Shown: positions 36,526-50,200, counted from the first letter of the stretch. The stretch: DNA of 64,000 nt from Hawksworthiomyces lignivorus (GCA_002917075.1 NTMA01000014.1:496001-560000); one strand, 5' to 3'. Numbers and translations are program-made. The notes: a model not told the origin generated them from the sequence alone.

Positions 36526-39500
36526 TTAGAACATTCGAAAGAAGAGATTATGCCCCGAGTCAATACTCTCAGTTGCCGACAACACTTGATAACAATAATA
36601 GTCCTTGAGAATATTGTGTGAAACAAATACGGGATGAGTAGATGCACGGACGCGGGTTGATACCCAGGCGATGTGCGTCTCCAACCACGCGGCCATCGCA
36701 CCTGGGTCCGAGCCACTACTTTCACCAAGGACAGCTAAGAGCTTGGGTGCTTCTATAGGCGCGAAGAACAGAGCGAGCTGGCCAATCGACGTTATGAAAG
36801 TTTGGTTCTCGCTATTATTGTCCTCAGCGTTAGGTTGCAGCATACAAAAGAATGCGAGCTGCTTGTCTGCGGATCCTATGGAAATATCCTCCTTGGCTGC
36901 AATTAAAAGAGAGCTCAGCATGGCGAAATGCTCTCTTACATACTTAGATTCGACTTGCTTTGTTCTTCTTGCTTGCTTCGCTCCTCCTGGGCTCATATGG
37001 CGGAAGACTAAGGCAGCGATGAAAGTGATTAAGGTGGTGGCCTGATGCGACGTTGTAGCGAGCGGATCATCTTGAAATGACGGCTTAAGTCTTATCACCC
37101 TCAAAGGCGAAGGTAGAGAAGCAATCAATATAGCAAATGCCTCTGGGGGAAATATCCGCTGGCCAAACGCCGCTGAAAGCAGCAAACTGAGTTCTGCATT
37201 ATCATCATGATAGGAGCGCTGCTGGACTTTTTGGATTGCGTACTCATGCTGGCCATATGTGGCCGCCAAGCAAACGAATGAAGCAGCTTTCTCTGGGTCT
37301 TCATCCATTTGATCTGCGTATGAGATCGACCTATAGCAGCTTACAGCGTATGGACTACGGAATCGCTCGGATAGAGTCGTCTGAAGATCAGATTTGAGAA
37401 TATCCAAAGATTGTGGCCGGTGTTGGTAAATGTTTCCTGACTCATCGCGAAGGCTGAACAGAGAACGGACATGGTTGAAATAGAGTCTTCGCCGGCGCGG
37501 ATCCGCGCCTTTGGCGACTGGATACTTTCCTGGAAATATGATCTCTGCCAGTCGGAGATTGGAGAAGAGCTCCTGGATATTTGGTGAGCCTAGGCTGTGT
37601 TCTAGTTCTCGTAAACGAGTTGGCGACTGCAGGTAGTCGCGCGCAGTGCGATGGAAAAATTGGATGCGCTGTCGGTAAAATTGATCGCCATCCTTGCGCT
37701 CTCGCCGATCAGAGTGCATCTCCAGCAAGCCTTTTGTGAGCCATTCCAGGGACGCTCGGACAGCCTCGTGCTTTTCGCGAACTTTGCCAGCTGAATAAGG
37801 CCGGCTGTGCATATGGAAATTCGAGTCTCCAGCGTTCTCAGCCCAGGCAAAATACAAAGCGTTGAGAGGCTGGGCGAATGGATTCCGGGCAGCTAGTAGA
37901 AGCATCTGATTCGATTGACGTCGGTCATGTGGTTCTAGAGAGCCAAGAAGCTGATCATATAGGCTCTCGATATCGGAGGGATAAGCTTCGAGAATATGGA
38001 GGATCTGTTCCTCACTAATCTTCAGCTTAGCTAACTTGATAAGGGAGCGTACAACAATGTGAGCCCATAAGAATACGCCCTCGGATTTTTGCACAATATT
38101 GGCAATGACTCGAGGATTGCCCACAAGAACGCGGGATGCCTCGTCAGTACTAAGTGATTTGGCGGCATATGCCTTGATATCTTCAGAGGTTAAGTCGTGT
38201 AAATGAAGCCGAGAGTCCGCCGCGAATGTGCTTAAGAATTCCGGATATGGTCTGGCGCTCACGCAGATCTTCACATGAGGCTTCTCGGCCCAGTCGCGAA
38301 GACTTCTGGATAGGGCCCAATAGTCCAAATTGCCGTCCATGTACTCATCGAGACCATCAATGAAGAAGCACATTCGGTGGGTTGAATGATCATCTTGCTC
38401 TTGCAGTCTCCCAAAGCCGGCCTTAATCGTTTCGACGCCGAACAGCGTTTTACCATCAGCCACATCGCGAGAAACGCTCAGCATTTCTTTCCATTGTTCT
38501 GGAAAGAGACTCTGTATCATATCAGGGCACTGCCTCGCTACTTCGAATAGAATGGATCTATATAGGCCCTCCAAGGACATCTGCATATCACTGCCAGAGT
38601 TCCAAAAGTAAAAGCAAGAGAAAATGAGCTTTTTCTCGCCTGCCCAGTGTCCCAGTTCTAACGCGGTCCGGCCATGATGGCCAAGGAACTTCATGAGCGT
38701 CGACTTCCCTGAGCCCGCATTCCCAGATATGTGAAAAATGCCGCTGCCAAAGCGCAGCCACGTTGCAAACGATTGGCGCGCTGCCGCCAAGTGCAACGGC
38801 AAGCTGGGGCGTTCAACCTCGTCGAGCATCCACTGAAACGTGTCTGCTTCTGCCTCCCGGATGGAGTGCTCACGCGAGTCAATACTCTCGTAATACAAGT
38901 GCTTTAGCACCTGCACCTCCACTGGTATGATTTCTGCCAAGCCGCAAAGAATTTCGAGCCTGCCCTTCACTTGTCCAAGTGCGACAGCTGACCGCCGGTG
39001 AGTCCTGCTGCTTGATGAAGTGGATGCCGTCGCGGAATGAGTCGCTTGTGTTTTCTTCTTTCTTCTGATTCTTTTTCTTTGTTGGCCTTGTCCCTCCGAG
39101 CTACCAGCAGAACTATCATACACGGGTGTCTCTCGGTTAGTGGCTTCCCTCTTTTCTTTCTTTGGCCTATTCGGACGGCCCAGGATCGAGTGGATATCAT
39201 TTTCCAGTGTTATAAGTTCATCGTGTCGAGCCGAAGAGATCGCTTCAGTTTCTTTCTTCAGTGTCCCAAGAATAGAATGAACGACAGAGTTGTCGTCACT
39301 TGAGGTAATTGAAATCAGCATCTTGTACGGGAACGACCCAGTTCACATTCAAATACACTTACATCATTAACTGAAGAAGCCAATTAAGAACCTCGGATTC
39401 ACAGAGGGAAATATTGTTTCGAATGGAAACAACATTGTATTGTTCCGATACATCAGGCCAGTGAGCTTTGAAAGCAGACCATGATATATCAACCTTCGCA

Positions 39501-39805
39501 GCTTCGGATTGTTCAAGAGCAGTCAGTAGTTGCTCCCCTTGCACGAGGCATTTTTTAGCCAAAGATATCAGCCCCTTATCATCTGCACCTCCAGAATCAT
39601 CGGACTGGGCACTAGAAATCAAGTTGCGTAGATGTTCGACAACTTTGCCAAGAGACAGGCCTTCTGATAGCCCATCATCAAGTGCATGGACATTATCGAG
39701 CAACAGTGCGATGCGCTCTGGGTGATTTTCTGCCACTACTTCCTTGCAGAACTCAATCAAGGAAATGACCCTAGTCAGTAGTCGGATAGAAGCGGCTGGA
39801 CTCAT
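36526..39805 (-). CDS. NACHT-domain STAND (NLR-like) protein
   Basis: Exon 1 complement 39363-39805, exon 2 complement 36526-39298, intron 39299-39362 (64 nt); 1071 residues. The first ~148 residues are helical and resemble N-terminal effector-type domains of fungal NLRs (SesA/Helo-like; assignment uncertain). A Ser-rich linker with a basic run KRIRRKKK near residue 225 follows. The NACHT core has Walker A GNAGSGKST at 340-348 and Walker B CFFIDGLDEY at about 458-467, then VKICVSARPYPEF (sensor region). The last ~450 residues show no clear WD40, TPR or ankyrin repeat. Such proteins sense nonself signals and can trigger cell death. The start at 39805 is the first ATG; the HET and DUF3638 genes are close by. 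Confidence 0.88.
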
Positions 39806-40820
39806 TATTGAAATGTGCAACTGTATTCAATGATTAATGATAGTATGGTTGTCGTTGAACCATATAATTTTTGTGACTACGTTTAACCGTTATCTTGGCA
39901 TCTTTAATCCTACTAATGTCTGACTGAGGGGATGCCAGTACGACAATGGTGGGGTGTCCGTGGTGAAATGATCGGCGGAATGATATGTACGAGTACTTTG
40001 TCCAAGTGTTTATCTCAGGCAGATTGCAACATCGCAAACCAGCTACCCGGCTGGATTTGATTATTGGCTTTCTCTTCCTTTAATTCTTTTTCTGATTTTT
40101 TTTTTTTCGGTTATGCTTTCTTATAAAACTCAAATGCAATGACTTAAGTGTAGAGCGCCAAGCTACTGTGCTGCTAGTGCAATAAGACGGGTGATGTAAA
40201 TAAAAGACTCTCAAATCTTCTTTGTTAATGTACAAGCTAAGAACGCTGACCGTTATGATACAAAGACGAAGCTGGCTCTCGAAGCCTGCTATATTTGTGC
40301 GCAGCTATCGCGGTCTTGTATCGAATAATCGGCGTTTTGGACCTCTCTCCCTTTCGCGTTTCTATATCTGGACGTCACCTATGCTTCCTACTATTGGCTA
40401 GATATTCTGATTTTCTTAATGTTTTCATAGCTGCTTGTAGTAATGCTATTCACCAAGTCAACTTTCACGAAAGAAACGGTGCGCATTGGGCAAAAGTTGA
40501 CCCATACGACAACTCTGATTGGCGTATCCATTTTTGGCAAAAGTATGGTATCAACAACAACGGATGCTTGGCTGGCATTGACATTAGCAGCGGGTTGGAT
40601 TTTCTGTTCCGCAATGCCGTGCTTAGCCAAGCAGTTAATGTCGTCAAGTGGTGAGGGGAACTTTCTACGAAAAGTCCTATCACTCAAGATCTAGAAACCT
40701 ATGCCCGGTTGCTGGCTATCTTCGGGTGCTTTAGAAATTGTTGCGCTCACTACATGAAAACAAGGTCATCTCGCCTAAGAAGGAAGTGCCCACAGCTGCG
40801 AACCGATCTACTAAGCTAAG
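39806..40820. promoter_or_regulatory. Divergent spacer between NACHT gene and PNPO-like gene
   Basis: About 1 kb holding both promoters. Overlapping open frames on both strands at 40295-40694 are unusually dense, but none resembles a known protein. Confidence 0.45.
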
Positions 40821-41510
40821 ATGCAAGAAGCTACAGTAGTCTTTGACCCATCTCCAGGAGGAGAGCCTCCGAGCTTGTCGTCCCTCGCAGAGCCCTTTGA
40901 AGAAGTCGACTTTGCGACGCTGCCCGATACGCCCCACGAGCTCTTTCGGTCATGGATGCGCGACGCAACTGCGCGCGGCGTCCAGGATGCCCATGCCATG
41001 ACGCTGTCCACAGTGGACGCGCAGGGCCGGCCGGACGCGCGCGTGGTGGGCCTGCGGGGGCTCGACGACGCGCACGGCTGGCATTGGTCCACTAGCGCAG
41101 GCAGCGTCAAGGCGCAGCAGATCACGGCGACGGCTGGCCATGACGTCGCGCTGACCTTTTTCTGGTCCCGCGTCGGCCGCCAGGTACGGCTGCGCGGCTC
41201 CGCCGTGGCTCTGTCGCCCGACGTGGCCGCCGCGGACTTCGCGTCGCGTCACTACTGGTCGCGCGTGGCTGCGCTTGGCTCGCGTCAGAGCCAGGTGCTG
41301 GACGACCCCCGCGCGCTGCGCCGCGGCCTGACCGAGGCACGGGCCCTGCTGGAGGCGGACCCAAGTCATGTACCGCCGACGTGGCGGGTCTTCGCCATGC
41401 AGCCGGACACTGTTGAGTTCTGGCAAGACGCCCCGGACCGCCTGCACCGCCGGTTGCAGTACGTTCGGACGGGAGAACAGACGTGGGAGAAGAGAGAACT
41501 GTGGCCGTGA
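40821..41510 (+). CDS. Pyridoxamine 5'-phosphate oxidase-like FMN protein
   Basis: A single open frame of 229 residues with no intron. The FMN-binding split-barrel part contains DAHAMTLSTVDAQGRPDARV, GWHWSTSAGSVKAQQ and LTFFWSRVGRQVRLRG. The end, TVEFWQDAPDRLHRRLQY then KRELWP, matches the C-terminal dimerisation segment of PNPO and phenazine-type PhzG enzymes. Canonical PNPO makes pyridoxal 5'-phosphate from the pyridoxine or pyridoxamine form using FMN and O2; the true substrate here may differ. Base composition is striking: hand counts of 41161-41220 and 41221-41280 give about 78% and 72% GC, far above the flanks. Together with the lack of introns this is compatible with transfer from a high-GC bacterium, but codon bias alone could also explain it. 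Confidence 0.85.
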   Translation: MQEATVVFDPSPGGEPPSLSSLAEPFEEVDFATLPDTPHELFRSWMRDATARGVQDAHAMTLSTVDAQGRPDARVVGLRGLDDAHGWHWSTSAGSVKAQQITATAGHDVALTFFWSRVGRQVRLRGSAVALSPDVAAADFASRHYWSRVAALGSRQSQVLDDPRALRRGLTEARALLEADPSHVPPTWRVFAMQPDTVEFWQDAPDRLHRRLQYVRTGEQTWEKRELWP

Positions 41511-44285
41511 ATACCCGAGTCGCGCTAAATATACCGGGGAGGAAAGTGAGCGACAAAGCAAATTTGCAAGGCTGTCTCCAACAAGTCCGACATAGGATGC
41601 AGAATATGTATTTAGTGATTGCCAAGGAGAAAATAGCAGAGTGAAAATGGAACCGAGTTATTGAAAAGCGGGATCTTACTACCTATGCTCTCGGGGGGCT
41701 GTTTTCTTCTCTTCTTTTAAGTCGACTTGCACTTAAATTCTTTGCTACATAATATAGATGTAACAAGCAGCATTGAGATTCCTTCTGTAGAAGATGAAGA
41801 TATCAGGGCGTGAGGCTGCACGGTAGTGATGTGGCAATATGTTCCGTACTGAATCTATTCTCAAGTGGATATTAGCTCCATCCATCCGGGACGTTAAATC
41901 AACCTTAGGCTGACTGATTTCCCCAGATCCATCTTCCTCATTCTCTCCACCAAAGCTCCTAGAAGCTAACTAAGAAAATGAGCACTCACCACGGTGACAG
42001 TGAACGCTGTTCGGATCCCACAAGCCATTTGTTCTTATTCCTTATCCTGGGCTAAGTACTGGTCAAATATCTCCGTGGCCGTGCAGGAGATGGCAGAGGC
42101 AGTCCGCCTGGAGTCTTTTGCAGCTTGGCTTATGCGGCGTTTCAATGGGGGCAACGCGTGTCTGAACTTCTCGTCTCATACCGTAGCATAAGAGTGCGGA
42201 AGTCTTTGTCTAGCCATGACTGCTCCAGAAGGAGATTAGCGAATAACCGCAACAAACAAGAAAGAGACGGAAGGTACACAGACTCAAGATTATGTCGACC
42301 ACATGGTTGCGAAACTGTCTCAGTTTTTTTTAATTTGAGCGGCTCGTTAACAGCTGAGTCTCTGATATTGGTACCAGTCGGTCCTTCTCATCTAGTTTTC
42401 AGGTGAAAGTTTGCAAGATAATTGGACAGGATCACTTTCCGCATTTGTAGAGATGCAGTGCCTTTGCAGAGCCTCAAGTACATCAGACCGCTTTTTGCTG
42501 CACTTACCCCTTACTCCAGACTAGCCCATTTCGTGTTGTGTGGTGATCTGTGCTATTAGAGGAGCCATAGAATGCGCTTAGTGTGAAAAGCAACGAACAA
42601 TATGGAAAGCATGAAAGACCGTTGACTATGGTAAGAGTATGGGCCCATCAGGCTCAGTACTATGCAGTTTATCATCTACACGTATGGTAAATACCATGGA
42701 GTTTGAGGGATACTGTAGGAAAAGGAAAGTGAGAAAATTCTGAATACCAATTTAATACGGTGACCTGGAAATTTACCAATGAATTGAGTGTTTTAACTTT
42801 TTTTTTTTTTTTTTTTTTTCTCTTTTAGCGCGAACTATCTAAACTTATGCAAGAACAAAAAACCAAGAATTTTGAATGCTCCGCTAATGTTATACTTGCA
42901 ATTTCCACAGCCTTCTCTGGGCAGATTTGGTAATCTGTGGTTAATTCCTTGACGAGCCTGATCTTTACCAGACACGAAGGCTGATCGGAGTGAATAGAGA
43001 GATAGCCTAACTAGGCATGAGAGAGTCCCAATATACACGAAATGTCTTGCAAGGATCAAGACCATGCAGAGGCGACGATAGCCGTGGCAAGTTCAAAGAG
43101 GCCCAACAGCGAGGCCCTGCGGCTATGCAAGCAAGGATCCACCAACACCCATTTGCCTAGGCATACCTCCTAGGTTACCGCATCCTAAATGTATCCCTCA
43201 TAGAAAAATATATCTAGTACTTTCTAATTTTGCTAAAATGATGCAAACTATTCGCTCCGGGATATCTGCTGCCTGCCGATTCGTTTTTTTGTTATTATGT
43301 TTGTTACACACGCCCACCTTTGTGGCTTCGCGGGGGTATTCCATACTTTATTTGCAGCCAATCTTGTTTGAAGAATGCCACCCACTTTCTAGAATGGTGC
43401 CCGACATCTTTGAGGCTGCATATTGCTTACTGTCTCCGTGTGTGCGTGGTGTCTTACTTCGCTTGCTTTATGGTCTTTGACTTTCTTTTTCTTTTGTAAA
43501 AATAAAATATACATACACGCTCAATGGTTGCTTCTCCTTGAAGAGGCCATATTACCTCTCTCCGGAGTCATCATCGTCGCAATGAAGTAGTGGGGTTTTT
43601 CTATTGTCTAAGTGAATGTAATAAAAAAAAGGGCCTATATCGTATTGATAATAGTCATATTTACTGTCATCTTGCTTTCTACCCAACGTTTTGTACCATG
43701 TTTTTGTGTGTTTGTTTGCTGCCTGCACTGTCACAATTGGCTTACAAGAAGGCCACCAGACTTTTGGCCTTCCGTGGGGGGTTTTCGCAATGGTGTTGCG
43801 TTTCTTTCACTCTAAATATACCTCCACCTTTTTTTGCCTTCACTTTGCCCAGCTGGCAAACAAACCCAGTAGGGGGCCTCGAATTTTCAAGTTCAATAGG
43901 ACAACTCTGTGGGTCAACTCATATTTGACTCTCAGCTTTTGAAATCAATAAAGCTTTATAGGACTACCATCTTCACTACTTCTATTCTTTTTTTCCCGCT
44001 TGGTTTTTGATCCAATACATGTCTATTGTTGAGCATTTTTGTACTCCTTATCTTTCTAAAGAAATCACAATTCTACGATTGACACAACAAAATATTTCGA
44101 TAGGGCATACTATTTGTGTTTACCTTTTCTAGTACTAGTTGACATTTTATGTTTCTAAGTAATCGGCGGCTTCAGCGATTTATTATTTTTGTTCGGCTAC
44201 TGATTTTTACGTCATTTTATTTTTCTCGTATTGATTTCAAAATATTTCAAACTTTAGGTGAATCACTTGCGTTTTATCAGAGACG
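41511..44285. other. Long gene-free region upstream of giant gene
   Basis: About 2.8 kb between two + strand genes. It includes a T22 run (42798-42819) and becomes T-rich on the + strand from about 43200. Small frames at 42125-42406 and 43590-43942 look like chance. The last part should be the promoter and leader of the DUF3638 gene. Confidence 0.5.
42798..42819. repeat. Poly-T tract (22 T)
   Basis: A homopolymer run in the long gene-free region. Confidence 0.85.
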
Positions 44286-47200
44286 ATGATGTCCCTCGAA
44301 GATATTTTCAACCATGCGGTGCTGCCGCCTAAGATTCCTGGACAGCAAGAGAACGATATTAATGATATTGGCCAAGCTTTTCAGGAACGCCTCTGTGTTG
44401 CCTGTGACAGACTGAAAGACGTTACTGGAGTTGGATTCGAAGACGGCTGGCATGATGTTCGACACCTCTTGAGCATGTGCCATAGTCCGAACGACATTCT
44501 GGAAAAACATTCTCTCGTGGCGACTCTTAAGACGCTTGATACGGATAAAAAAGTCTTTGTTTGCTATGTGCCTGAGCAGAATGCTGCCCTTCTAATATAC
44601 CGCCTAACGAAGTAAGATTTGTTCTAACTCTCCCGTTTTGCATCCGTCATTGTTTAAGCTTCTTTTTTATCCCTTTTTGGTCCAGCCTTACTCTCCTTCT
44701 TTGTCCCATCGAGATCTATCTATAGTAAAATAATTAACAAAGAAATGTCAGCTCTAAAAACAAGACTCAGGTTATCGTGGAGGCCTTCGAAGCATCCCCG
44801 CAATCACAAGATGTACTCGCGGCTCCCAATGCCCTTCAGTGGGATTTCCCCTCGCGCTCTGTGCAGATCCCAGTATCAACCTTCGAAGACGATAAGTTCC
44901 AATCTGCTTTTGCTATCTTTCTCGAAAAGGCCGGTTCCGAAAATCTTTCTCAATTTGCTGCGAAAGTGAACAAAGCCCAGACAGCCGTTCAAGAGATCAG
45001 GAACACGACAAATCCAGCCTTGATCACCCACATGCTCTTATCTGTCCTCGAGGCACTGGGAGGTCCTGCCAAGGTACACATCTTGCGGAAGCGCGTGCGA
45101 GATGATGTAAATATTAACCGCGCGGAGCTTCCTTGGAGACGCCTCCCGTTTTGGCTGGTTCTCCGCGTCGCCGTCCAGCGCCAACTGGCCCTCACGTACG
45201 GGCCAGCTGCTGGCCATGCTGCATACAAGCTCGTGCTGTGCGTCTTTCTGGAGAAGCTTCTGGTCGATTGTGTTAAGGAAGGTATGCATCCGTCGCAGGT
45301 TGTACTCCTCCAAAAGAAGCTTGGCCGCAAGTTAGCCAAGTTAGAGACTTTCCTGTCGGAGGCATCTGGAAGCGAGGAGAGGGAACTCGACTTGGTTCGA
45401 CATTCTCTTAAAAACTTCTCGAGCATCTTTTTGGAGTCTATCAAGTCTGCGACAAACTACATTCAGTCAGAATTCTCCAATTCCAAGGGAAACTCCATAC
45501 GGAGAGTACCCAAGCTGCCGCTCCGTGCGGAACCTGGTGATATGAAGCTATCCCTCCCCAACAGCAACAAGTACCTGAACAATCTTCTGTCGCAGAGACT
45601 GCAGCGTCCATGGGGAAGAGAGAGAGAGGGCAACAGATCCTGCCAATACCCAAATCTCAACGACGAGAGTGGGGTCCGTACCACATTGGATTTTTCGCAG
45701 CGCGTCTTGAATGTATACAAGGCAATGGAAAATTCGGAGGCAGATGTGGCGTCGTTTTGGGAGACCAATGCGCAAATAGAGTTATCTCTCGCCGAATCGA
45801 TTCGAGTGTGCCGCGACGTCTCGCACACTACGACTTTGCTGATGAATTTTGTCCCACCTGTCTCTGCTGGCAACACCGAGCTCGCAAGCTCACTGCTTCT
45901 CAACATCTTTGACCAGTGGGTTAAAATGGACGCTGCTGCGATATGTGCACATCCGATGCTGTCGGAGTACAGTCCAGTTTTTTGCCCTGGCCTTCTTGAC
46001 GTCCTGCAACTCCCCAAGCTCCGTGACATGGAGCGCCTCAGACGCATCCAAGCATATCTTCATCGCCGACAGAGATTGTGCAAATTCCAGGACAAAACAA
46101 TTTTCAGCGATGCTGACGAGAATTGCTTCGGATCACGGTACACTGCATCCTCTTTGAGTTTGCAACAGCTGCAGCAGCGTATGAAGGATAGACAGATTCA
46201 AGACCGACAAAAAAAGACCAGAGAATGGGAGCGGATCTGTGGAGAGTATGAACAACTGACAAATTACATCTACGGTCACGAATGCGTGTGCACCTATGAC
46301 CGCTTTGGCCACCGGGATGTTCGAGGCTGTACTCGCTGCTACAAATGGAGGCAGCGGAAGAAATTGAGTATTACCGTGTACGAAAATCTTCTCCCAAATA
46401 GTGAAACCGACGCAAGAGCCATGGTCTTTGAGCTCCAGCTGCCAGAGTGCATTGCCGTTTACCGCTGCACTACGTGGAAGATTTTGACGAAGACGGCCTA
46501 TCCCGTGTTGCCACTTCCGAAAGGTGAAAGCTGGCAAATCAGCAGCAAACCTATCCTTGCTGCTTATGCTGCTTTCATTCCTGACTATTCGTTTCTGTCC
46601 TTCGCCTCGTCCGCTAAATCGTTTACATCGACACACTACAAGACGCGGAAGATGGAGGTCGCTCTTGAGGACGTTCTTCTGCCGCTGGCTTTCAACTTCA
46701 AACTCCACGATGCATATTCCAATTGCTGGGTCAGTGACTTTAACCAGCCACTTACGCTCGCTCATCACTGTGATGTTCACGTCCCTAGCTGCCTGCAAGG
46801 TACCGTGCTGCCCAGTGTTCTGCATCCGGCTACAAACCCGGAAGGCCCGTCATCGTACGAGATTGTGGCTAGCAGGCCGGAGTGCCCCCCAGGTTTGTCT
46901 ATCCACGAATTTGAAGCATTTCAGAAGCTACTTTCTGGCAGGGCGCGTCGCTGGATGGACATGCTAGTCGAACTGGGCTGTTCCAACCTGAACTTCAGCA
47001 AACATGAGACTATGCTCCTCTTCAGCCACCTGGCAAATCAAGCTGGGCCTCGGGACACAGCGCAGGTCGAGTCGAGTAACCACAGCGATGAACAGCATAG
47101 CAGCAGTTTAGGAATATTCCACGAAGTATTCTTAGACCTTGGATTTGTGCAGCGTCTCTTGGATGAAATCAAGAAGCGCCTCACTGCCATACATAGCAAC

Positions 47201-50200
47201 TGGCGGGAGACGAACACCATGGGAATGCTCATTTCTTTACTCCTGCGGATGCTTGAGCTGGTAAAAGATAAGAACAAGCAAGCGGAGGCGCTAGCTCTAT
47301 TGAAGCAGGCGAGGTCTATGACACTCGACTGGATCAGCACACTGCAGGGTGAGGTAACTACCTCCACAGATGGCGACGCCGCCCAGAGAGTCTCCATGTA
47401 CGCGTTCAGAGCGGCTCTTCTCTGTCGTCAGACGTTCTCTATTTTCACCGAAGAGATCCATAACTTGACTTCAGATGACATCTCGTGTTACATTCTCGCA
47501 TCTGTAGCACTCCAGCAAAATCTTGTTGTAAACATCGACGCACTTGTAGTACAGGAAAGAAACATGCTCCACAAAGATGTTGCAATGGCTCATGGACTTC
47601 GGTATAAAATATGCCATGCCATAGAGACCTATCCTCAAAGTGTAAACGCAGCCATCCTTCAGAGCATTGGGTTGACGAGCAGCGTGAAACCATCGGACAG
47701 CGCTAACATCGGTGCCAACGTCGATGACTCAACCTCGACAAGTTTTGCACCATGGCAATTTCTTGACGGAAATAATAAAGGATGGGTTATCACTACTATG
47801 CAGCAGGCTTATGGAGACTCGCATTTCGCACCTCAGCGTGTCTGTTTTCATTACACCGACGGGCATATGTTGGTTGACGGCAAGACCGTGGGAAAACTGC
47901 CCGATGACATTCGAGACTCTGACGAGGTCAAAGAATTATTTGAGGAGCGACATCTTCTCACATATCCATCACATATGCAGGGTATGAGCAACCGCTTAGT
48001 GTCCCATGTTGAAAACTTGGAAGTTCATTTCGGTCGCCGTGACGGGCGGATCGTAATTTTGACTTTGAACCGAAAAGGTTACATTTGCGAATATGTGCCA
48101 CGCTCTGTTTTCATAGACGACAAGGGCATCTATGATCTTCCTCGCGGTCTCGTCGACAACCGCATCCATTGGTTCAATAGGAATACGGGCAAGCTTGAAA
48201 TTCGGCGCAAGGTCAGCATGTGGTTCACGAGATCTAACGACTGGATATTGGATATTCGTCGGAGCTTGGCGCAGAGAAATGAAGTGCTGCTAGTTGATCC
48301 GCATTCACAATTGTGCAGGGCTCTGAGGGACATCTTCAGCTACTTTGAAGACGGACAGCGCCTGACGGTTTTCCAGCCATTGAAAAGAAGCGGCTCTTTG
48401 TCGGTTGAGCTTCGTCACTTAGAGCTGTCTTTTTTCGTCAATAGCCGCAACTATCTCCAGTGCCGTGAGTTAGAAGCGGAGATCGATCCAAATCAAGATA
48501 TCGGAGCGCTTTATGGATACCGAAGCATGATCGTTTTGCGAGATGCTTATGATCCCAGCTCTCGCAGTATTATCACACCTCTGGGGATGTTGAAATGGGC
48601 ATGCCAAGGACTCCTCGTTACTGCGTGTACAGCCATAGATCAGGGGCCTGGAGGTATACACCATGCAGCGGGGATCAGAGGAAACTCCGACAAATCGTAT
48701 GCTCGCTTCAGCATCGATACCGTCTTAGGCCGGCTGACATGCCCCCCAGAGCCGCGACTGCAGTACACGAAAGCACTATTGCATGCCATAACATCGTCCC
48801 CCGTGCCCGATCCCTTGACAGGGAGGACTGGAGAAGAAGAGGCTGTTCATACTCTACTCTCCGGTCTCTGCCAGCCGTGGACATTTCTGCCGCCTTCTGT
48901 CGTCCAAATTTTGCGACAGTTCACCCAGCTCTCGCCGCAACGGACGTTTTATCCCAGAGACAAACGCATGTTGCAGACTGTAATTTGGGATGCTAATTTG
49001 CCTATGAGCTTGCAGAATGATCGTTATGGGCGAATTGTTCGTGAGCTCTTGGAGAAATCGAACAACCTAGATTGCTTCGAAACTGAAACCGCAGAAAATA
49101 ATACAGAAAGTACAGTGGCAACGAGGAGCACAGACGACGACCAACCGACTATATTGGAATGGCGTGGCGAGATCCAGAAGCTGCGCTACGAGTGCCCACA
49201 AGAAGTCCTCGAGCCGATAGAAACCCAGGATGTGAAATATCTGTCTCTTGGATGCCTAAGCACTCACGCGCACAGTTCATCATCAGTCTTCCAAGTCACG
49301 AAGATGCAGTTGCACCAGGAGGAAGACATTCCTATGTGCAAAAATGTCTCCGATATTCTAAATGGATGGGCATTCATAAGTGGTTTTATCAGTCCGTGTG
49401 ATACAAATCTAATGCCCATCAGTGAGATTTTGGACAGCCACACATTGGGCGAGAAATGGGGAAGCCTCGTTGCACTATGTCGGCAAGCACAAGCCTCATC
49501 TTCTTTGAACTACAACATCGTTTTCACTTTAGCTCAGATGGCTTTTGCTTCTAATGCGGATTTGGATGCCGTCCACCTCCTAGCAGCATATACCTATCTC
49601 CCAGAACTTGCATGCATTGAGCCACCGCCATACCTGTCTTTTACTGGCTTCAAGTTCAACGAGAAGCTTACTGTAAACACTGTGAAAAGCCTCGCAGTAA
49701 CGGCACACAAAGCCTATGACCCAGCTGGTAAGAAGAACATCTTCGGATGGAATACTATCGTTGCGGCACGCCAAGAGCACGAAGTGCTTTGTCAACGTGA
49801 AGCGTCAAGTTTTGCAAGAGCAGTTACGAAAAAGTGGTCGGAAGAAGAATCCCTCACTTCAATAGACTTCGAATCAGATCTAATTGATGTCCCTGCTGCC
49901 ATAGACAGCGTCAAGCCGGAGTGGGATCGCCTTTGGCAAAATAAAAAGCTTTCTGAATACGTTGCTAAAGTGCAAGCTGCACTTCGGCCTTACCGTATGA
50001 AGCCACCAAAAAATATGTCCCAAGCTACTGGAACCGACTCTCACATCAAAGACTTGGCCAGTCGAAAGCAAGCTATTCCGTCTTTGATGGGTGACCTAGT
50101 GCGCCACGGCATGTCTCTATCACTTAGTGTCCGTCGAGGAGATCAGGACGGCATCCTGGTTTTGAGAAAGAATGACAAGGGCATCAGTGATACGCCAGCT

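Noticed and set aside
40295..40694. Overlapping frames of 72-119 residues on both strands
   Set aside because: No start context, domain or splice continuation separates one frame from the others.
40950..41625. Two antisense open frames of 203 and 167 residues opposite the PNPO-like gene
   Set aside because: High GC removes stop codons on both strands; the translations are Arg/Pro/Ala-rich and unlike any family.
43590..43942. Three overlapping + strand frames rich in Phe, Leu and Cys
   Set aside because: T-rich DNA upstream of the giant gene gives such translations by chance; they could be leader sequence.
45463..46047. 194-residue antisense open frame (-)
   Set aside because: Shadow of the DUF3638 gene; no recognisable domain.
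46133..46825. 230-residue antisense open frame (-)
   Set aside because: Shadow of the DUF3638 gene, with no motif of its own.
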